This document shows, piece by piece, positions 31,918 to 40,152 of a stretch of 64,000 nucleotides of DNA. Within the stretch, counting starts at the first letter, position 1, and every line of letters starts with the position of its first letter. A program made the position numbers and the translations under genes. The DNA is from Macrocystis pyrifera (Eukaryota; Sar; Phaeophyceae; Laminariales; Laminariaceae): positions 2,937,924 to 3,001,923 of the forward strand of contig JASSKH010000017.1 in NCBI GenBank assembly GCA_031763025.1, in the 5' to 3' direction. The notes beneath the pieces were generated by a model. That model worked only from the letters and a program-made list of their open reading frames with translations, made no database searches and was not told where the DNA came from.

Positions 31918-34556
31918 CGGTTTTTTTTTTTAATCCTTTCGTTGTTCCATTTCTGTTGTCCTGTTGTTGTTCTGTTGTTGTTGTCTTCACATTAAAACCG
32001 TTATTTCTGCCCACAACGACACCCAGCACACCCCGTCAACACATATATATATATATCCGTACGCGTACAGACACCATGAGTACTCGTACATCGAGCCGAA
32101 GCACTGATTTTTCACGTGCAAGATCTTCTAGAGGCACAGGATACACTCGGACACCGTGACACACAGCAGCAGCATCACAATAGTAGTAGACCACAGCAGA
32201 CAGACCACACAAACAGGCTACGAGACAGAGAGCAACGACGACACAAACGTGTACCCGAGAGGTATGCATGTACGATGAGGGTATGCTACGCACCCCAAGC
32301 AGAAAAAACCCTCTCTCTGTTGTTCGCTGTCCGATGTTTCGACAGAACAATAATAACCGTATACCGTATACTATAATTAAGACAACACACCTCCTGGGAC
32401 GAATTTTCAGACCCGGTTTCCTCCACAACATGGGGGGCACACACAACGAAAATACTCAGCTTCGGAGAGATTTCGTGGAGAAGGTTGCACAGACGCATCG
32501 ATCGGACGTCGTACTCAACAGTACGCCCTCCCCGGTGCAGAAAAACCCAGCTAAATCGTCCGAGGTGTATTATTATCTTGCGTGTTACTTATGTAACACG
32601 GTATTTCTTCTGCTTGCTGCACTAAAAAGTCTTCCTGCTGCTGTAAACGTACAGACAGATACGTAATAATCCTCATTTAATTTGTTGTCGGACATCATCA
32701 CGTACGTACGTCTCGTCTTCCCCAGGATCGCCAATAATAAAGCACTCTGCGTGCTGTAGTAGTATAGCAGTACACCACAGCAAACCGAACCCGGCACCGA
32801 CACCGACCGGCACAAACCCCCGCAACGAAGAACCGCCTTCTATGATACCTGGTGCCGGTATGTGTACGGTACTACAGCAGTAGTAGATGTCATACATCCC
32901 ATTCCAGCAGGGACCTGGAGTAACACCGCCGCGAGTGCGAATCTTTATTTATCATGGACGAGAAAAAGGCGGCGGGGATGCCGATCCTTCTTTCTGTTCA
33001 TGCAAAAAGCATCTAAAAAATTCTATTCTCCACGACTAAAATAATAAAATGCTTGAAACCGTCAGGATCTATCGACATGGTGAAAAAAGAAGCAAACCCA
33101 ACCCAGCCAGGCAGGTCGATTTCCTTTGGGGTTTTTTATGCTCTTCAACTGCAAGCAGGAGGGAGGACACAGATAAAAACAAAAAGGAGACAGCAAATAG
33201 TAAGCAGTAGTAGTTTTTTTTTTTTCGATTTCGGCACAGCAGCAAGGACACCAGCAGACAGCTGATAGACAGGCGGCAAAGCAGTACACCCCATCGTGCG
33301 CCCGGATGATAGATGAGCGTCTCTGCTGACCGCACAGCTCAGCGGTAAGCAGCAGCAGTGTCACCGTATACTAATATGGGTGTTGTGTGCAGCAACACAA
33401 AATACGCGAGCACCCAGTAAAATAATAACAGGAGGAGCAGCTCGGAGCAGCAGCAGCAGTAGCAGCAGCAGCAGCAGCTAAAATGGCAGCAGCAGAATAA
33501 AAAACATGAAAACTTCGGACTTAAATATAGTATACGTTTAATTTCAATATAATACTATAAACGTTGCTTATATTTATGCCCACATTGCTAGTAAAAGTAG
33601 ACAGTCCCGTGGGCTGAACAATAATTGGAGTGCGGTACATTCTCCTTCTCATTTGTCCCACTTCAGCTGCTGCTGCTGCTGCTGCTGCTGCTGTGTGTTC
33701 GTGCCAGGTGTAGAGCGTGGTTACGGGTGCAAGCAAACGTGCATACGGATGCAATCGCGCTAATGTACTGGCAGTACGAGTTTTGCTGCCGCTGCTGTCG
33801 GCGCCGCCGCTGCTGCTGCTGCTGCCATTGTTGCAGAGGTCGCTCGTTGGCAAGTAGGTTGATGTTGCTGAAACAAGACGTTTCATACGAAACTACAGTA
33901 GATACTTGAGAGAGGATAATATAGAGCGGACTCGTAGATACCAGCATCTCTGCTCTGCTGCTTTACGGGTACACCAACAGCGACACTCGATGCGCGCAAC
34001 AAGCACGGTGCTGCTGCTCCTGCTGCTGCGCTGATACGTGGTATAGGTTGCCTCTGGCTCTTTGTTCCACGCAGAGCCAGACGTGAAACGTTGTGTGCTG
34101 CTGCTGCTGCGAAAAAAACTTGACATTTTTTTATTGGCTTGATTTCATTTCAATCCAGAGCGTCCCTGGGGTCATTGCAGATCGAACAATTTTTTTATAG
34201 ATCATTAAATTTTGGACATATTTTTATTTCGTTGTGCGTACCCGCGACGCCGACTCGACCCACAGCCCCACACGGCGGCAGCGGCAAGCAGCAAGCAAGT
34301 AGCAGCTGGGTCAGTCGTAAAGATGGTTAGCTCTGACCTGAGCGAGCGCGGCCAGCAGAAGCACCACCGGCGGATACACATCCTCGCTTCCAGACCAATC
34401 CTGGCCGTCGTTTGTAGCTCGCACAAGATCGTACACGCCTGGAACGAGGTTGATAAAGCCGAACAGGCACAGCAGGCCCGCTGTCATGGCCATCTCGCGA
34501 GTGAAGTTCGGGAAGGGCTCGAAGCCCAAGAATCTGTTGTCACCGTAGGTCGACAT
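14500..34556 (-). CDS. Gene 1: predicted eight-TM membrane protein, 8 exons, 410 aa
   Basis: Spliced gene, complement of exons 34338-34556, 29905-30108, 27929-28015, 24177-24311, 19128-19268, 17456-17548, 15760-15880 and 14500-14732. All phases agree and the product is 410 residues. The ATG has a good context (AGCC before it). About eight hydrophobic segments are visible, near residues 22-44, 62-88, 99-124, 144-167, 187-211, 238-258, 276-298 and 312-334. A hydrophilic, Ala/Thr-rich tail of about 75 residues follows. Segments 1-4 and 5-8 look like a duplicated four-helix unit (PGVYD after helix 1, GAYVYDK after helix 5). There is no signal peptide beyond the first helix, and I recognise no transporter or receptor signature. 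Introns run 1.0-4.9 kb and are full of MITEs and SINEs. Exon codons are G/C-rich at position 3, unlike the flanks. It is most likely a conserved membrane protein of unknown function. Confidence 0.85.
14770..14842 (-). mobile_element. SINE-C tail scrap
   Basis: About 50 nt of the tail-proximal end (GTCATGCATGGCCGAAGTCG) followed by a G-run, in intron 7 of gene 1 near the last exon. Confidence 0.5.
14982..15090. mobile_element. Family D MITE
   Basis: Just upstream of gene 1's last exon in gene sense (intron 7). Right end CCCCCGTCA slightly diverged. Confidence 0.9.
15276..15368. repeat. 18-bp minisatellite
   Basis: GTGATAATAGAGCAACTA repeated four times almost perfectly, with diverged edge copies. 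Confidence 0.93.
15470..15586. mobile_element. Family G foldback, truncated by D
   Basis: Left half only, to AAACATGTGCTATATAT, where a D MITE begins. Confidence 0.8.
15587..15693. mobile_element. Family D MITE at edge of a G element
   Basis: GGATCATAGTAAATAGGACC variant; truncates the G element at 15470-15586. Confidence 0.88.
15760..15880 (-). CDS. Gene 1 exon 7 (residues 294-333)
   Basis: Acceptor CCCTCCAG|GTG, donor GACA|GTGAGT (strong), ending in phase 1. It encodes the end of helix 7, a loop with DFFGNLTSPG and helix 8 (AVAYVVGLGLFPIYVD). Confidence 0.88.
15989..16095. mobile_element. Family D MITE
   Basis: Belongs to the near-identical subgroup with 16437 and 27704. Lies about 110 nt upstream of exon 7 in gene sense. 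Confidence 0.9.
16324..16432. mobile_element. Family D MITE (adjacent pair, left)
   Basis: GGACCATAGTAAATAGGACC type, separated by ~4 nt from the next copy. Confidence 0.9.
16437..16545. mobile_element. Family D MITE (adjacent pair, right)
   Basis: GGTCCATAGTTAACAGGACC type; differs at only a few positions from 27704-27813. Confidence 0.92.
16630..16735. mobile_element. Degenerate family D MITE
   Basis: Ends altered (TAAGGGAAAACACAGTAATC) but the right half and middle are recognisable. Confidence 0.75.
16764..16870. mobile_element. Family D MITE
   Basis: GGGCCATAGTAAATAGGACC left end; right end GGGCCCGGCGTAA is mutated. Confidence 0.88.
17000..17107. mobile_element. Family D MITE at edge of a G element
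   Basis: TTACGGGAGACCATAGTAAA left end; immediately followed by a truncated G element at 17108. Confidence 0.88.
17108..17215. mobile_element. Family G foldback, partial
   Basis: Middle part only (CATGTTGCCGCCTGGGAGCC), directly after a D MITE. Confidence 0.7.
17456..17548 (-). CDS. Gene 1 exon 6 (residues 263-293)
   Basis: Acceptor is a long T-tract then CAG|AAG; donor CAG|GTCAGA; phase 0; 31 codons. It encodes an acidic/basic loop (KPADDGAENAKG) and most of helix 7 (FAWFVLIFSICTQ). The acceptor's pyrimidine tract merges with an (AC)n microsatellite. Confidence 0.87.
18118..18345. mobile_element. Foldback family M copy
   Basis: GAGCTCTGCGCTGACTTGGC to GATGTGTGCGACTTCAACGC; a left-arm scrap of the same kind is at 17788-17835. 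Confidence 0.66.
18882..18914. repeat. 33-nt poly(C) tract
   Basis: In intron 5 of gene 1; no recognised element body beside it. Confidence 0.85.
19128..19268 (-). CDS. Gene 1 exon 5 (residues 216-262), probable GC donor
   Basis: Acceptor AATTACAG|GTG. The frame stays open through helix 6 (FAVFQVALGFFILWRSTK). The best exit is AAG|GCAAGC, a GC-AG donor that keeps phase 0 into exon 6. A GT donor 33 nt further on (GCA|GTACGG) would add 11 residues and is a weaker match. The start is firm; the 3' end is less so. Confidence 0.78.
19362..19478. repeat. Dispersed repeat O, copy 1
   Basis: GGTGTGGAGACACACCAAGG, TACCGCACTC and GTAATCTCAGAGTGCCCCCG pair with 43543-43655. Confidence 0.7.
19672..19730. 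mobile_element. Family D MITE, left half (split)
   Basis: Stops at GTAAATA in the middle of the consensus. The missing half is found at 20955-21009. Confidence 0.87.
19731..20954. mobile_element. 1.2-kb insertion splitting a D MITE
   Basis: Sequence between the two MITE halves. Contains GC-rich palindromic CGCGGGCGGCC..GGCCGCCCGC-like words at its left end and repeat E. No intact frame and no clear inverted ends; the join allows a 2-bp TA duplication. Confidence 0.65.
19777..20005 (+). repeat. Dispersed repeat E, copy 2
   Basis: Second copy, longer by an internal stretch. Lies near the left end of the 1.2-kb insertion that splits a family D MITE. Confidence 0.7.
20955..21009. mobile_element. 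Family D MITE, right half (split)
   Basis: Resumes at TATATAGGTTTTTGTG and ends CCCCTGTAATA, completing the copy interrupted at 19730. Confidence 0.87.
21315..21545. mobile_element. Family G foldback
   Basis: GGGCAGATAGATCAGATAGA to GATCCATCCGATGCGTG; located in intron 4 of gene 1. Confidence 0.8.
22505..22735 (-). mobile_element. SINE-C copy (tandem pair, first)
   Basis: Full-length-looking copy with a G-rich left end, followed directly by another copy in the same orientation. Confidence 0.68.
22742..22985 (-). mobile_element. SINE-C copy (tandem pair, second)
   Basis: Extends to the far end shared by full copies (CATCCTACTAAGAACCGCTT, then GGATGACAGCATCAATGAAT). Left end is a G-run. Confidence 0.7.
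23173..23282. mobile_element. Family D MITE
   Basis: GGACAATAGTAAATAGGACC left end, in intron 4 of gene 1. Confidence 0.9.
23823..23932. mobile_element. Family D MITE
   Basis: TTACAGGGGTCCATAGTTAA left end; lies about 240 nt after exon 4 in gene sense. Confidence 0.9.
24177..24311 (-). CDS. Gene 1 exon 4 (residues 171-215)
   Basis: Acceptor CTCCACAG|ATG, donor AAG|GTTGGT, phase 0, 45 codons. It encodes the amphipathic KWTGFNRGFYQKF lead-in and helix 5 ending GAYVYDK, which resembles the end of helix 1. A 58-nt poly(G/C) tract lies about 65 nt upstream of the acceptor. Confidence 0.88.
24378..24547 (-). mobile_element. SINE-C with 58-nt poly(C) tail (reference copy)
   Basis: Read on minus, an element ends ...TATGGTCCTACGACTACGG..GAGTA and then runs into 58 C's (plus-strand G's 24378-24435). 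This is the longest homopolymer of the family. The 5' part is cut where the LINE fragment begins. Members carry the plus-strand words GCATGGCCGTAGTCGTATGA and CGGGTTTTCACCGACCAGGC. Confidence 0.7.
24545..24978 (-). mobile_element. LINE 3' fragment, ORF2 C-terminus, poly(C) tail
   Basis: Minus frame with MCPCGKAIESRTRIVGECEI, a CxC...C knuckle block typical of the end of LINE ORF2 proteins, continuing through EKTIAILGDP. The frame runs to about 24593. A short 3' UTR follows, then a C-run (plus-strand G-run about 24551-24566). The element is 5'-truncated at about 24978, next to a SINE-C 3' piece. The last ~60 nt resemble SINE-C. Confidence 0.75.
24983..25043 (-). mobile_element. SINE-C tail scrap between LINE copies
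   Basis: ATCATGCATGGCCTTGGTCG block truncated to ~60 nt, wedged between the two LINE fragments. Confidence 0.55.
25044..25300 (-). mobile_element. Second LINE 3' fragment with C-run end
   Basis: Aligns by eye to the 3' half of the LINE fragment at 24545-24978 (shared GACGGAGCACCGTTCCTACT, read on plus). Shorter, with more mutations and no long frame. G-runs lie at both its plus-strand ends. Confidence 0.7.
25306..25413. mobile_element. Family D MITE
   Basis: GGGACCACCGTAAATAAGAC left end; follows a LINE fragment and its G-run. Confidence 0.88.
25475..25830. mobile_element. Family G foldback carrying a D MITE
   Basis: Halves 25475-25600 and 25708-25830 join across the D copy; right end CTGATCTGTCCGAGGTGTGG. 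Confidence 0.82.
25601..25707. mobile_element. Family D MITE nested in a G element
   Basis: Inserted in the middle of the G element 25475-25830, whose two halves resume on either side. Confidence 0.88.
25901..26014. mobile_element. Family D MITE with internal 7-bp repeat
   Basis: Right half has TATTTACCTATTTAC, a small duplication lengthening the copy. Confidence 0.86.
26031..26118. mobile_element. MITE H copy
   Basis: TTTAGGACTGCAGTCCCGTT to GGGGCTGCAATCCTAGAAGG. Confidence 0.72.
26124..26563. mobile_element. Family G foldback, expanded
   Basis: Lengthened by ATCTATCTATATATGAT-type tandem units at about 26400-26545. Confidence 0.82.
26776..26868. mobile_element. MITE H copy
   Basis: CTTTCAGTGCTGCAGCCACG to AAGACCGCAGTCCTACAAGC. 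Confidence 0.7.
26958..27065. mobile_element. Family D MITE
   Basis: TTACGGAGGACCATAGTAAA left end, ATGATCCCCCGTA right end. Confidence 0.88.
27109..27190. mobile_element. MITE S copy
   Basis: TACCATTCTGAGCGGAAATA to CATTTCCGCCCAGAGTAGTG. Confidence 0.78.
27475..27660. repeat. (CTA)n/(ACT)n triplet array
   Basis: Long CTA/ACT triplets with CTG interruptions, continued at 27813-27850 beyond a D MITE. Confidence 0.93.
27704..27813. mobile_element. Family D MITE inside a triplet repeat
   Basis: Flanked by CTA/ACT triplet arrays on both sides; near-identical to 16437-16545. Confidence 0.92.
27929..28015 (-). CDS. Gene 1 exon 3 (residues 142-170)
   Basis: An 87-nt exon, acceptor TTTGAACAG|AAC, donor AAG|GTGAAC, phase 0. 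It encodes helix 4 (SVASLAVIGYIAYAANNF). The flanking introns hold long G-rich and ACT-triplet runs. Confidence 0.85.
29250..29357. mobile_element. Family D MITE
   Basis: Intact middle; right end CCCCCCGCAACA diverged. Confidence 0.88.
29576..29662. mobile_element. MITE S copy
   Basis: CACCACTCTGGACGGAAATA left end; right end diverged (CACCCAGAATTGTG). Confidence 0.72.
29905..30108 (-). CDS. Gene 1 exon 2 (residues 74-141)
   Basis: Acceptor GCATGCAG|GTG, donor GAG|GTAAGC, phase 0 at both ends, 68 codons. It completes helix 2 and encodes helix 3 (MISLLSFFTFVVTVSYISF), then a loop with DTFDFIPVPF. Confidence 0.9.
30345..30457 (+). mobile_element. SINE-C 3' fragment, plus orientation, C tail
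   Basis: Runs from CCGTCCCGGCATTGG through GGTCATACGACTACGGCGAT to a tail of about 21 C's at 30436-30456. A further tail-only scrap with C-runs lies at 30930-30974. Confidence 0.65.
31110..31452. mobile_element. Foldback family M copy
   Basis: Both arms visible: GCGTCGAGTTCGCTCTAGGG and ATGTGCGACCTCAACGCGTT, in intron 1 of gene 1. Confidence 0.7.
31575..34110. repeat. Cluster of AGC and TTG triplet runs
   Basis: AGC/CAG/CTG runs near 31575, 33440, 33667, 33790 and 34010, TTG near 31887. All lie in intron 1 of gene 1, and no exon was found among them. Confidence 0.75.
34338..34556 (-). CDS. Gene 1 exon 1 (residues 1-73)
   Basis: Starts at the ATG whose complement is 34554-34556 and ends CAG|GTCAGA, phase 0. 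It encodes a short aromatic N-terminus, helix 1 (from about EMAMTAGLLCLFGF) and the first half of helix 2, so helix 2 is split by intron 1. The upstream 300 bp is a GGT/GTT-rich stretch that probably holds the 5' UTR and promoter; no clear TATA box is seen close by. Confidence 0.88.
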
Positions 34557-34595
34557 GGCTGACGTTGCTGCTGGTGGTAGTTGGTGTGCTGCTGC

Positions 34596-34626
<31 letters not shown>

Positions 34627-35860
34627 GATGCAGTCAGGATGATTTTGGATGTGGTGGTGTTGTTGTGTTGTGGTGGTGGTGGTGGTGGTGGTGGTGGTGT
34701 TGATGGATCTGATGAGAGGTGTTGGAAAAATCAGTTGGGTTTTGTGTATGTGTGTTCTGGAAACAACCAAGGGAGGATAGAGCGAGCGCGTCTCGAGAGA
34801 GAGTCGAGAGGATATTTGCATTTCGTTTTTTGTTTTTTACGAACGTATTGCACTGGAAAGTAGATACCAACATTAATAGTCGTCACATGTTGAAGTTGCA
34901 TTTATTAGCCGGGGTTAGGGAGGTGGCGGGGGGGGGGGGGGGGTGGGGGGGGTAGGGGTTATCTACAATAATAATAGTGCTGTCTGTATCTATATCTATA
35001 TAGCCCATGTACTCCACTCGTATCACACTATATTGTTGTGTGAACTACTTTGTAGGATTGATCCTACTGTATGTACGAATATAAAAACAGCACAATAAAA
35101 TCTCACTATTATATACTACTCGTAGTATAATAGTAATTGGTGGTAATGAGGCGCGACCTCAGCAATTATACCTGCAGTAGTCATATCCGCGATGCATCAT
35201 GCAAAACATTTGTCCTGAACCAACACGAACGAACATCTACTGCTGCTGCTGCTGTACCTACTACCTATACGCCGTCGTCGGTGAATCTCATAACCGTAAA
35301 TATTCTTGGCATCATATCCTGCTCTTGAAAAACACAGACAGCACAGCAGTACGGACACACACCTGCAACAAATACCACAGGTACTGGATTTTGTCGTGTG
35401 TATGCTGGTATTTCCACCTCGAAATCCGGCATAATAATTTGAAGACGAAAAATATGTCCCGCTTCGCGCGCCTCACTACAATAAATACTTGCATCATATT
35501 AATATCCCTTGTTCGGGTTATATACTATATCAGTGCGCAGAATGATTATTTAAATTTGTCCTGTTGACCCGGGCAGCATCCAGGGGAGCCGCTGGCCTAT
35601 ATCTTTGACAAGGAATCAATCACATATAGAATACGCGCGCTCGGTTGATCACAATACTTGTAAAATTCGGTAAAAATGGAATGTAGACGAGGCGTGCAGC
35701 TTGCAAAGTTGAGTATCAACTATTTAATCAGTCGAACTCACAGCTGTGACGTATTTCAAAATTTATAAAATAAATACTACGCAGAGAGTAGTATACGCAA
35801 GTAGTGCTTGCTGTAAGTATTAACAGTACCACCAGGTATTATACAATATTATACCTGGTA
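34557..35860 (-). promoter_or_regulatory. Region upstream of gene 1
   Basis: GGT/GTT triplets directly upstream of the ATG, a G-rich run at 34930-34952, then TATCTATATCTATATAG at about 34987. It probably contains the transcription start, but no specific element can be assigned. Confidence 0.3.
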
Positions 35861-35861
35861 G

Positions 35862-35971
35862 CTATTACGGGGGTCCATAGTTAATAGGACCAATGGTATA
35901 CATAAAACCTATATATTTACCTATTTTTACTAACAAAATTTGGTCCCGTTAACTATGGACCCCCGTAATAG
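35862..35971. mobile_element. Family D MITE, long inverted ends
   Basis: Complementarity extends outward through GCTATTACGG and CCGTAATAGC. Lies upstream of gene 1. Confidence 0.92.
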
Positions 35972-37589
35972 CTGAGAGTAAACTACTTTTCATATTATTT
36001 AAACAGTATGAAAAGTAGTGCAAGAGTCGCTATTAATAGTATTAATAGCTGAACAACAACATCGCGACGAGCTATTATTAATACTACTACTATACTATTA
36101 TTATAGAACGTACTCTCACGCGTATGAGCAACGCCTTTTATTTAGCTCCGCCGTGTGTGGTGGAGCTTTTTAGTGGGAGGGTCTCTAATTTTATAGTAAT
36201 ACTTACTTTTTAAACCACACACGTCGGCACCGTCACATAAGCTATAATCCATACAAATAATCAATAAGTACTTAGAATATATATACGATATATACATACA
36301 CAATTTTATTCCTAAAAGGTAAAATTACCAGTATTCTCTCCTCTCGTGAATCGACGTGTTTGTGTGTATACGACTCACACTCACTCATCAACTCGTCGTA
36401 TTAATATCATACTGGTATACTGCTGTACCTGGTATGTAGTAGTCACACGAAGAAAAATAGTTACATACAGTAGTACTGTACGTAGACAAAGTAGAATGTT
36501 TCGGTTGTGATCACAGCCCCGCCTCGACTTAAGAAACGCCAGGTACACACACAGCAGTAACGTGGTGACTGAAAGAAAGGGTTATTGTCGCGGCCGGTCA
36601 GTTCACAGTCACAGCCGTTCGCCTCAAAGGAAGGTAGGACCGAAAACGTTAATGCATACATACATAAATAGACACGGTGTATCTGGCATACATAGATAGG
36701 GGAACAAAAAAAAGGAGTAAACAAACCAGCACCGGTAAGGAATTCGCCGGGAAACAAACAATGGTCATCATGATTTGATAGGGACACATGCACGCATGCA
36801 TGCATACATATTATTTATGCGCAATGTTTTGTGCTTGTATCCAGAAAATGACGTTCTCGCTTTTACCTCATTTCCCTGAAATTCTTGTTGTTGTGGTCAC
36901 TAAACAGACTGCAAGAAAGAAGCACACCTCTATGGGAGAAAACCAAGAAGTACCTGGTACGAAGTAGTGCGCACGGCGGCAGTACCGGTATACGTAAGGG
37001 AAAAACGGTACTATTAACAACGGGCTGTGGTACACCATCCTGTATCACTTGCAGCCAAATAACACCAGGAAAACAATATCATCCTTGTATTATATGTACA
37101 CTCGAAAAAAGGAAAAATAGAGAAAAGAAAACGTGAAGAGGATGTTTAAAAAAAAAACGCACACACAAAAAGAAACGAAAACGAAAACGAAGGGGAAAGA
37201 GAAGAAAGTGAAACGAAGCAAACGGCATGCGCTCAGGGCGCAGGCCGAGTCCCGAGGACAAAAACGATGCTTGCTGGTACGATCAGTCCTATGATGTGTC
37301 CAGCTGATGGCCCAACGTATGTGAGGACGCGTGTCAAAAGAAAAAACCAAACGGAAGGCAAGAAGAGAAGAGGGTACAGACTAAGAGCAAAAAAGAAAAA
37401 AAAAAAAACGAGCTGTCCTGTGTCCAGCTGGTGGGTCAAGGAAGACACAATAGATACAATTACGGTATTGTAGGACGAAGACGAACGGATCAAGGGGGGG
37501 CTAAAAATCGTAAACAATCAGAAAAAAAGAGAAAATAAGTAGCAAAGGGTCACACGAATATAACAAAAGTTGAACAACATAACAGGGGG

Positions 37590-38640
37590 ACGCAGCCGAC
37601 GCAGAATGGTGCAGGGTCAGGCATGCAGGGGGGGGGGTATCATCGACTTGGCAGGGAATATAGGGCAACATAACAAACAACAGAAAAAAAAAAAAAACAG
37701 GGATTGTAACAGCATTAGGCAGTAGTCACTGGGCGTCTCAAATAAAGACGGCCAGTGCCACGTTTCGACAGGTGCCTTCACTGTCTTCACCGCTGCTGTT
37801 GCTACGTCTACTCTCTCGAAACGGATTCTCTTCCTCCCCCCTCCGGGGCTTGGGCCCAACGGCGTCTTAAGTTTCTGCGCGCATTGTGCACCTCAAGTGC
37901 TCGTCGTCTAGCTACATTCTTCTACTCCTTATCGAACCAGCGCTTCGTACACTGCTCTGCTACTTCCTCACGTCTGAACCACTTGCCCGATTTGTCGCTA
38001 CCAGCGTCCATTGTTTCTCTTCGGTGAACAATTAAACGACAGTAGGTCGCATTCGAGACAACCCATCCAGTCCTGCTCTTCTTGCCCTCCCAAGGAACCC
38101 TTTTACCCGTTCCCCCCTCCAGTTCCCCAACATCACTCGTCTGGGTAGTCTCTCGTTACCTATGCGAACCGCGAACCCGCGCAAAGTAGTTTGCACCGTC
38201 GTCTCGCACAACCAGCCTTCACGAGCGTGAGTCTGCGTATGAAAGCATATGTTGTAACCATCGCGAGGTTTTCTCTTCCGTCCGCTGGGCAATCGATGGT
38301 GAGCTGTCCGCAGTATGGCGAGAGATGGGTCATAGTGCAGCATCAAGTACAAGTAATTGCAGACGACGAAAACATACAGAGACGTCGATACCACCACCAC
38401 CACCACCAACAACAACATATTTTCGTTTTATATGTATACACGAAGTATACAGATTGTTAGTACTCGTAGTACGTAGAGGTAGCCCCTTTTAACTGTGTCA
38501 CCCAGCGATAAGGGTATAGACGATGTTATGTACGGACCCAAACTCTTGCACACCACGTTTTAGCCCTACGCGTACCGGTGAAAGGTTATTCAACAAAACG
38601 CCTAACCAAAGTAAGCCTTGCAACACTCTCCCCCGCTGGA
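37590..38640 (-). other. Possible LTR-retroelement remnant
   Basis: On minus, a purine tract GCGGGGGAGAG is followed by TGTTGC at about 38623, as at a polypurine tract/LTR border. A TATAAAA-like word follows near 38425, then further on an ATG-led short frame MDAGSDKSGKWFRREEVAEQ broken by a stop. No second LTR, primer site or pol was seen. Confidence 0.3.
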
Positions 38641-39540
38641 AAGGGGATCGGATACACGGGTCGACGCGTGTCGCCAGCGCGCGGTTCCAATTTCTGGGGG
38701 TCCGGACAGAAGATTTTTGTTCAGATTCTTTTGCTGTAGCTACATGAATGATCATGAGGAAAATCGTTTTGCCTTTAGAAAGCGTTTTTTTCGTTTGGCG
38801 CACGTGTGATGTTCGAGCTCGCGCCCAACGACTACATAGTGTCCTCTGCCGTCGACATGAACTTGTACGAAGGGACAGGGTGGCCAACTCTCTGTCTGAT
38901 AAGAGGCGTCGCGATGTATGAGAAAGCTCCAATCCCGAACGCACTACACGTCGTATACCGAAGGGCTCCTCCAGAGAGGTTACATAAACTGCTGCATGAC
39001 ATTAAGTGATGATAATTCGACTGTCTACGTAGTGGGCAGACCTTTCTTTTTTATTTTAAACTACTGCTCGCACTTCTCGTGTGGTTGTTTGCTCGACGTA
39101 TGTATACGGTATGTATCGTGTGAAGGTGTGTGTGTGACTGCAGTCGGGTGCCAACAAAATCTTCTTTCGGGGTTGTTCATGTGTGATGAACGTTGAAGCT
39201 ACTGCTGTAGGTCAACAGACTATTGTAGTCCAATATACTCTATAGCTACTGCACGCCAATAGGTTTGCTCTTTGCTGTCGTTTCCCCTTTTGTTTCTTCT
39301 TTTTTCGGGGAATGTTTATGAGTGATCAACGCTGAAGTTCATACTATATAATAGTAATAGCACATTGTCGGATGGCAAACAAAGCAAAACATGAATTGAT
39401 TTTTTTTTCACGACTGGCCAACGTTGAGGCTCTTGCTGAACATTGTCAGAGAGCACCAACGTAATCACAATATGTATATATTTTTTAAGAAGACCGTTGT
39501 TGTGACTGACTTGCCCCTTGCAACCCTTTTTAATTTTTTG

Positions 39541-39647
39541 TTGACGGAGGGCCATAGTAAATAGGGCCAAATATTGTTGGTAAAAATAGGGTAATGTACA
39601 GGTTTTTGGGTGCACCGTAGGTCCTATTTACTATGGTCCCCCGTAAT
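39541..39647. mobile_element. Family D MITE
   Basis: TTGACGGAGGGCCATAGTAA left end; intergenic between the two genes. Confidence 0.86.
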
Positions 39648-39795
39648 CGCATCGCACTGTACAGAAGAATGTATCCAATACTAGTTGCGAGTAAGTTGTC
39701 CCCGGAACGGGAGAGTGCAGTTCTAAAGACCGAGCGAGGGCTAGGGTGTCACATGAGAGAAAAATCTGACATCGATCGCCGACGTGAGTAAGTAT

Positions 39796-39876
39796 CTATT
39801 TGGGCGGAAATATAAGGATCGTTTAAACGTTAATATCAATACAAATCGGTGATTATACTTCCGCTCAGAGTGATAA
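39796..39876. mobile_element. MITE S copy
   Basis: ATTTGGGCGGAAATATAAGG to CTTCCGCTCAGAGTGATA. Confidence 0.75.
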
Positions 39877-40062
39877 GTAATGTAAGGTCGACGCAAAACC
39901 GAAGTCCATCCGTGAACAAAAATGCAGCACAATACCAATTTAATTATTTCGTACTGGAAATAGAGAGAATTATTTATTTTCCGTCTTCGGGCACACGAAA
40001 TACAAGAGGTTACATACGAACAAACAAACTTCATATAACCACCCGTGAAACAACACTATAAT

Positions 40063-40152
40063 ATGCCACTCGGTACATGAATGAATATAAGGAAATTTTG
40101 TATTGGATGTTAATATAGAAACGATCCCTTTTTTTTCGGGACAGAGTGAAAA
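40063..40152. mobile_element. MITE S copy, diverged
   Basis: ATGCCACTCGGTACATGAAT to TTTCGGGACAGAGTGAAA. Confidence 0.65.
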
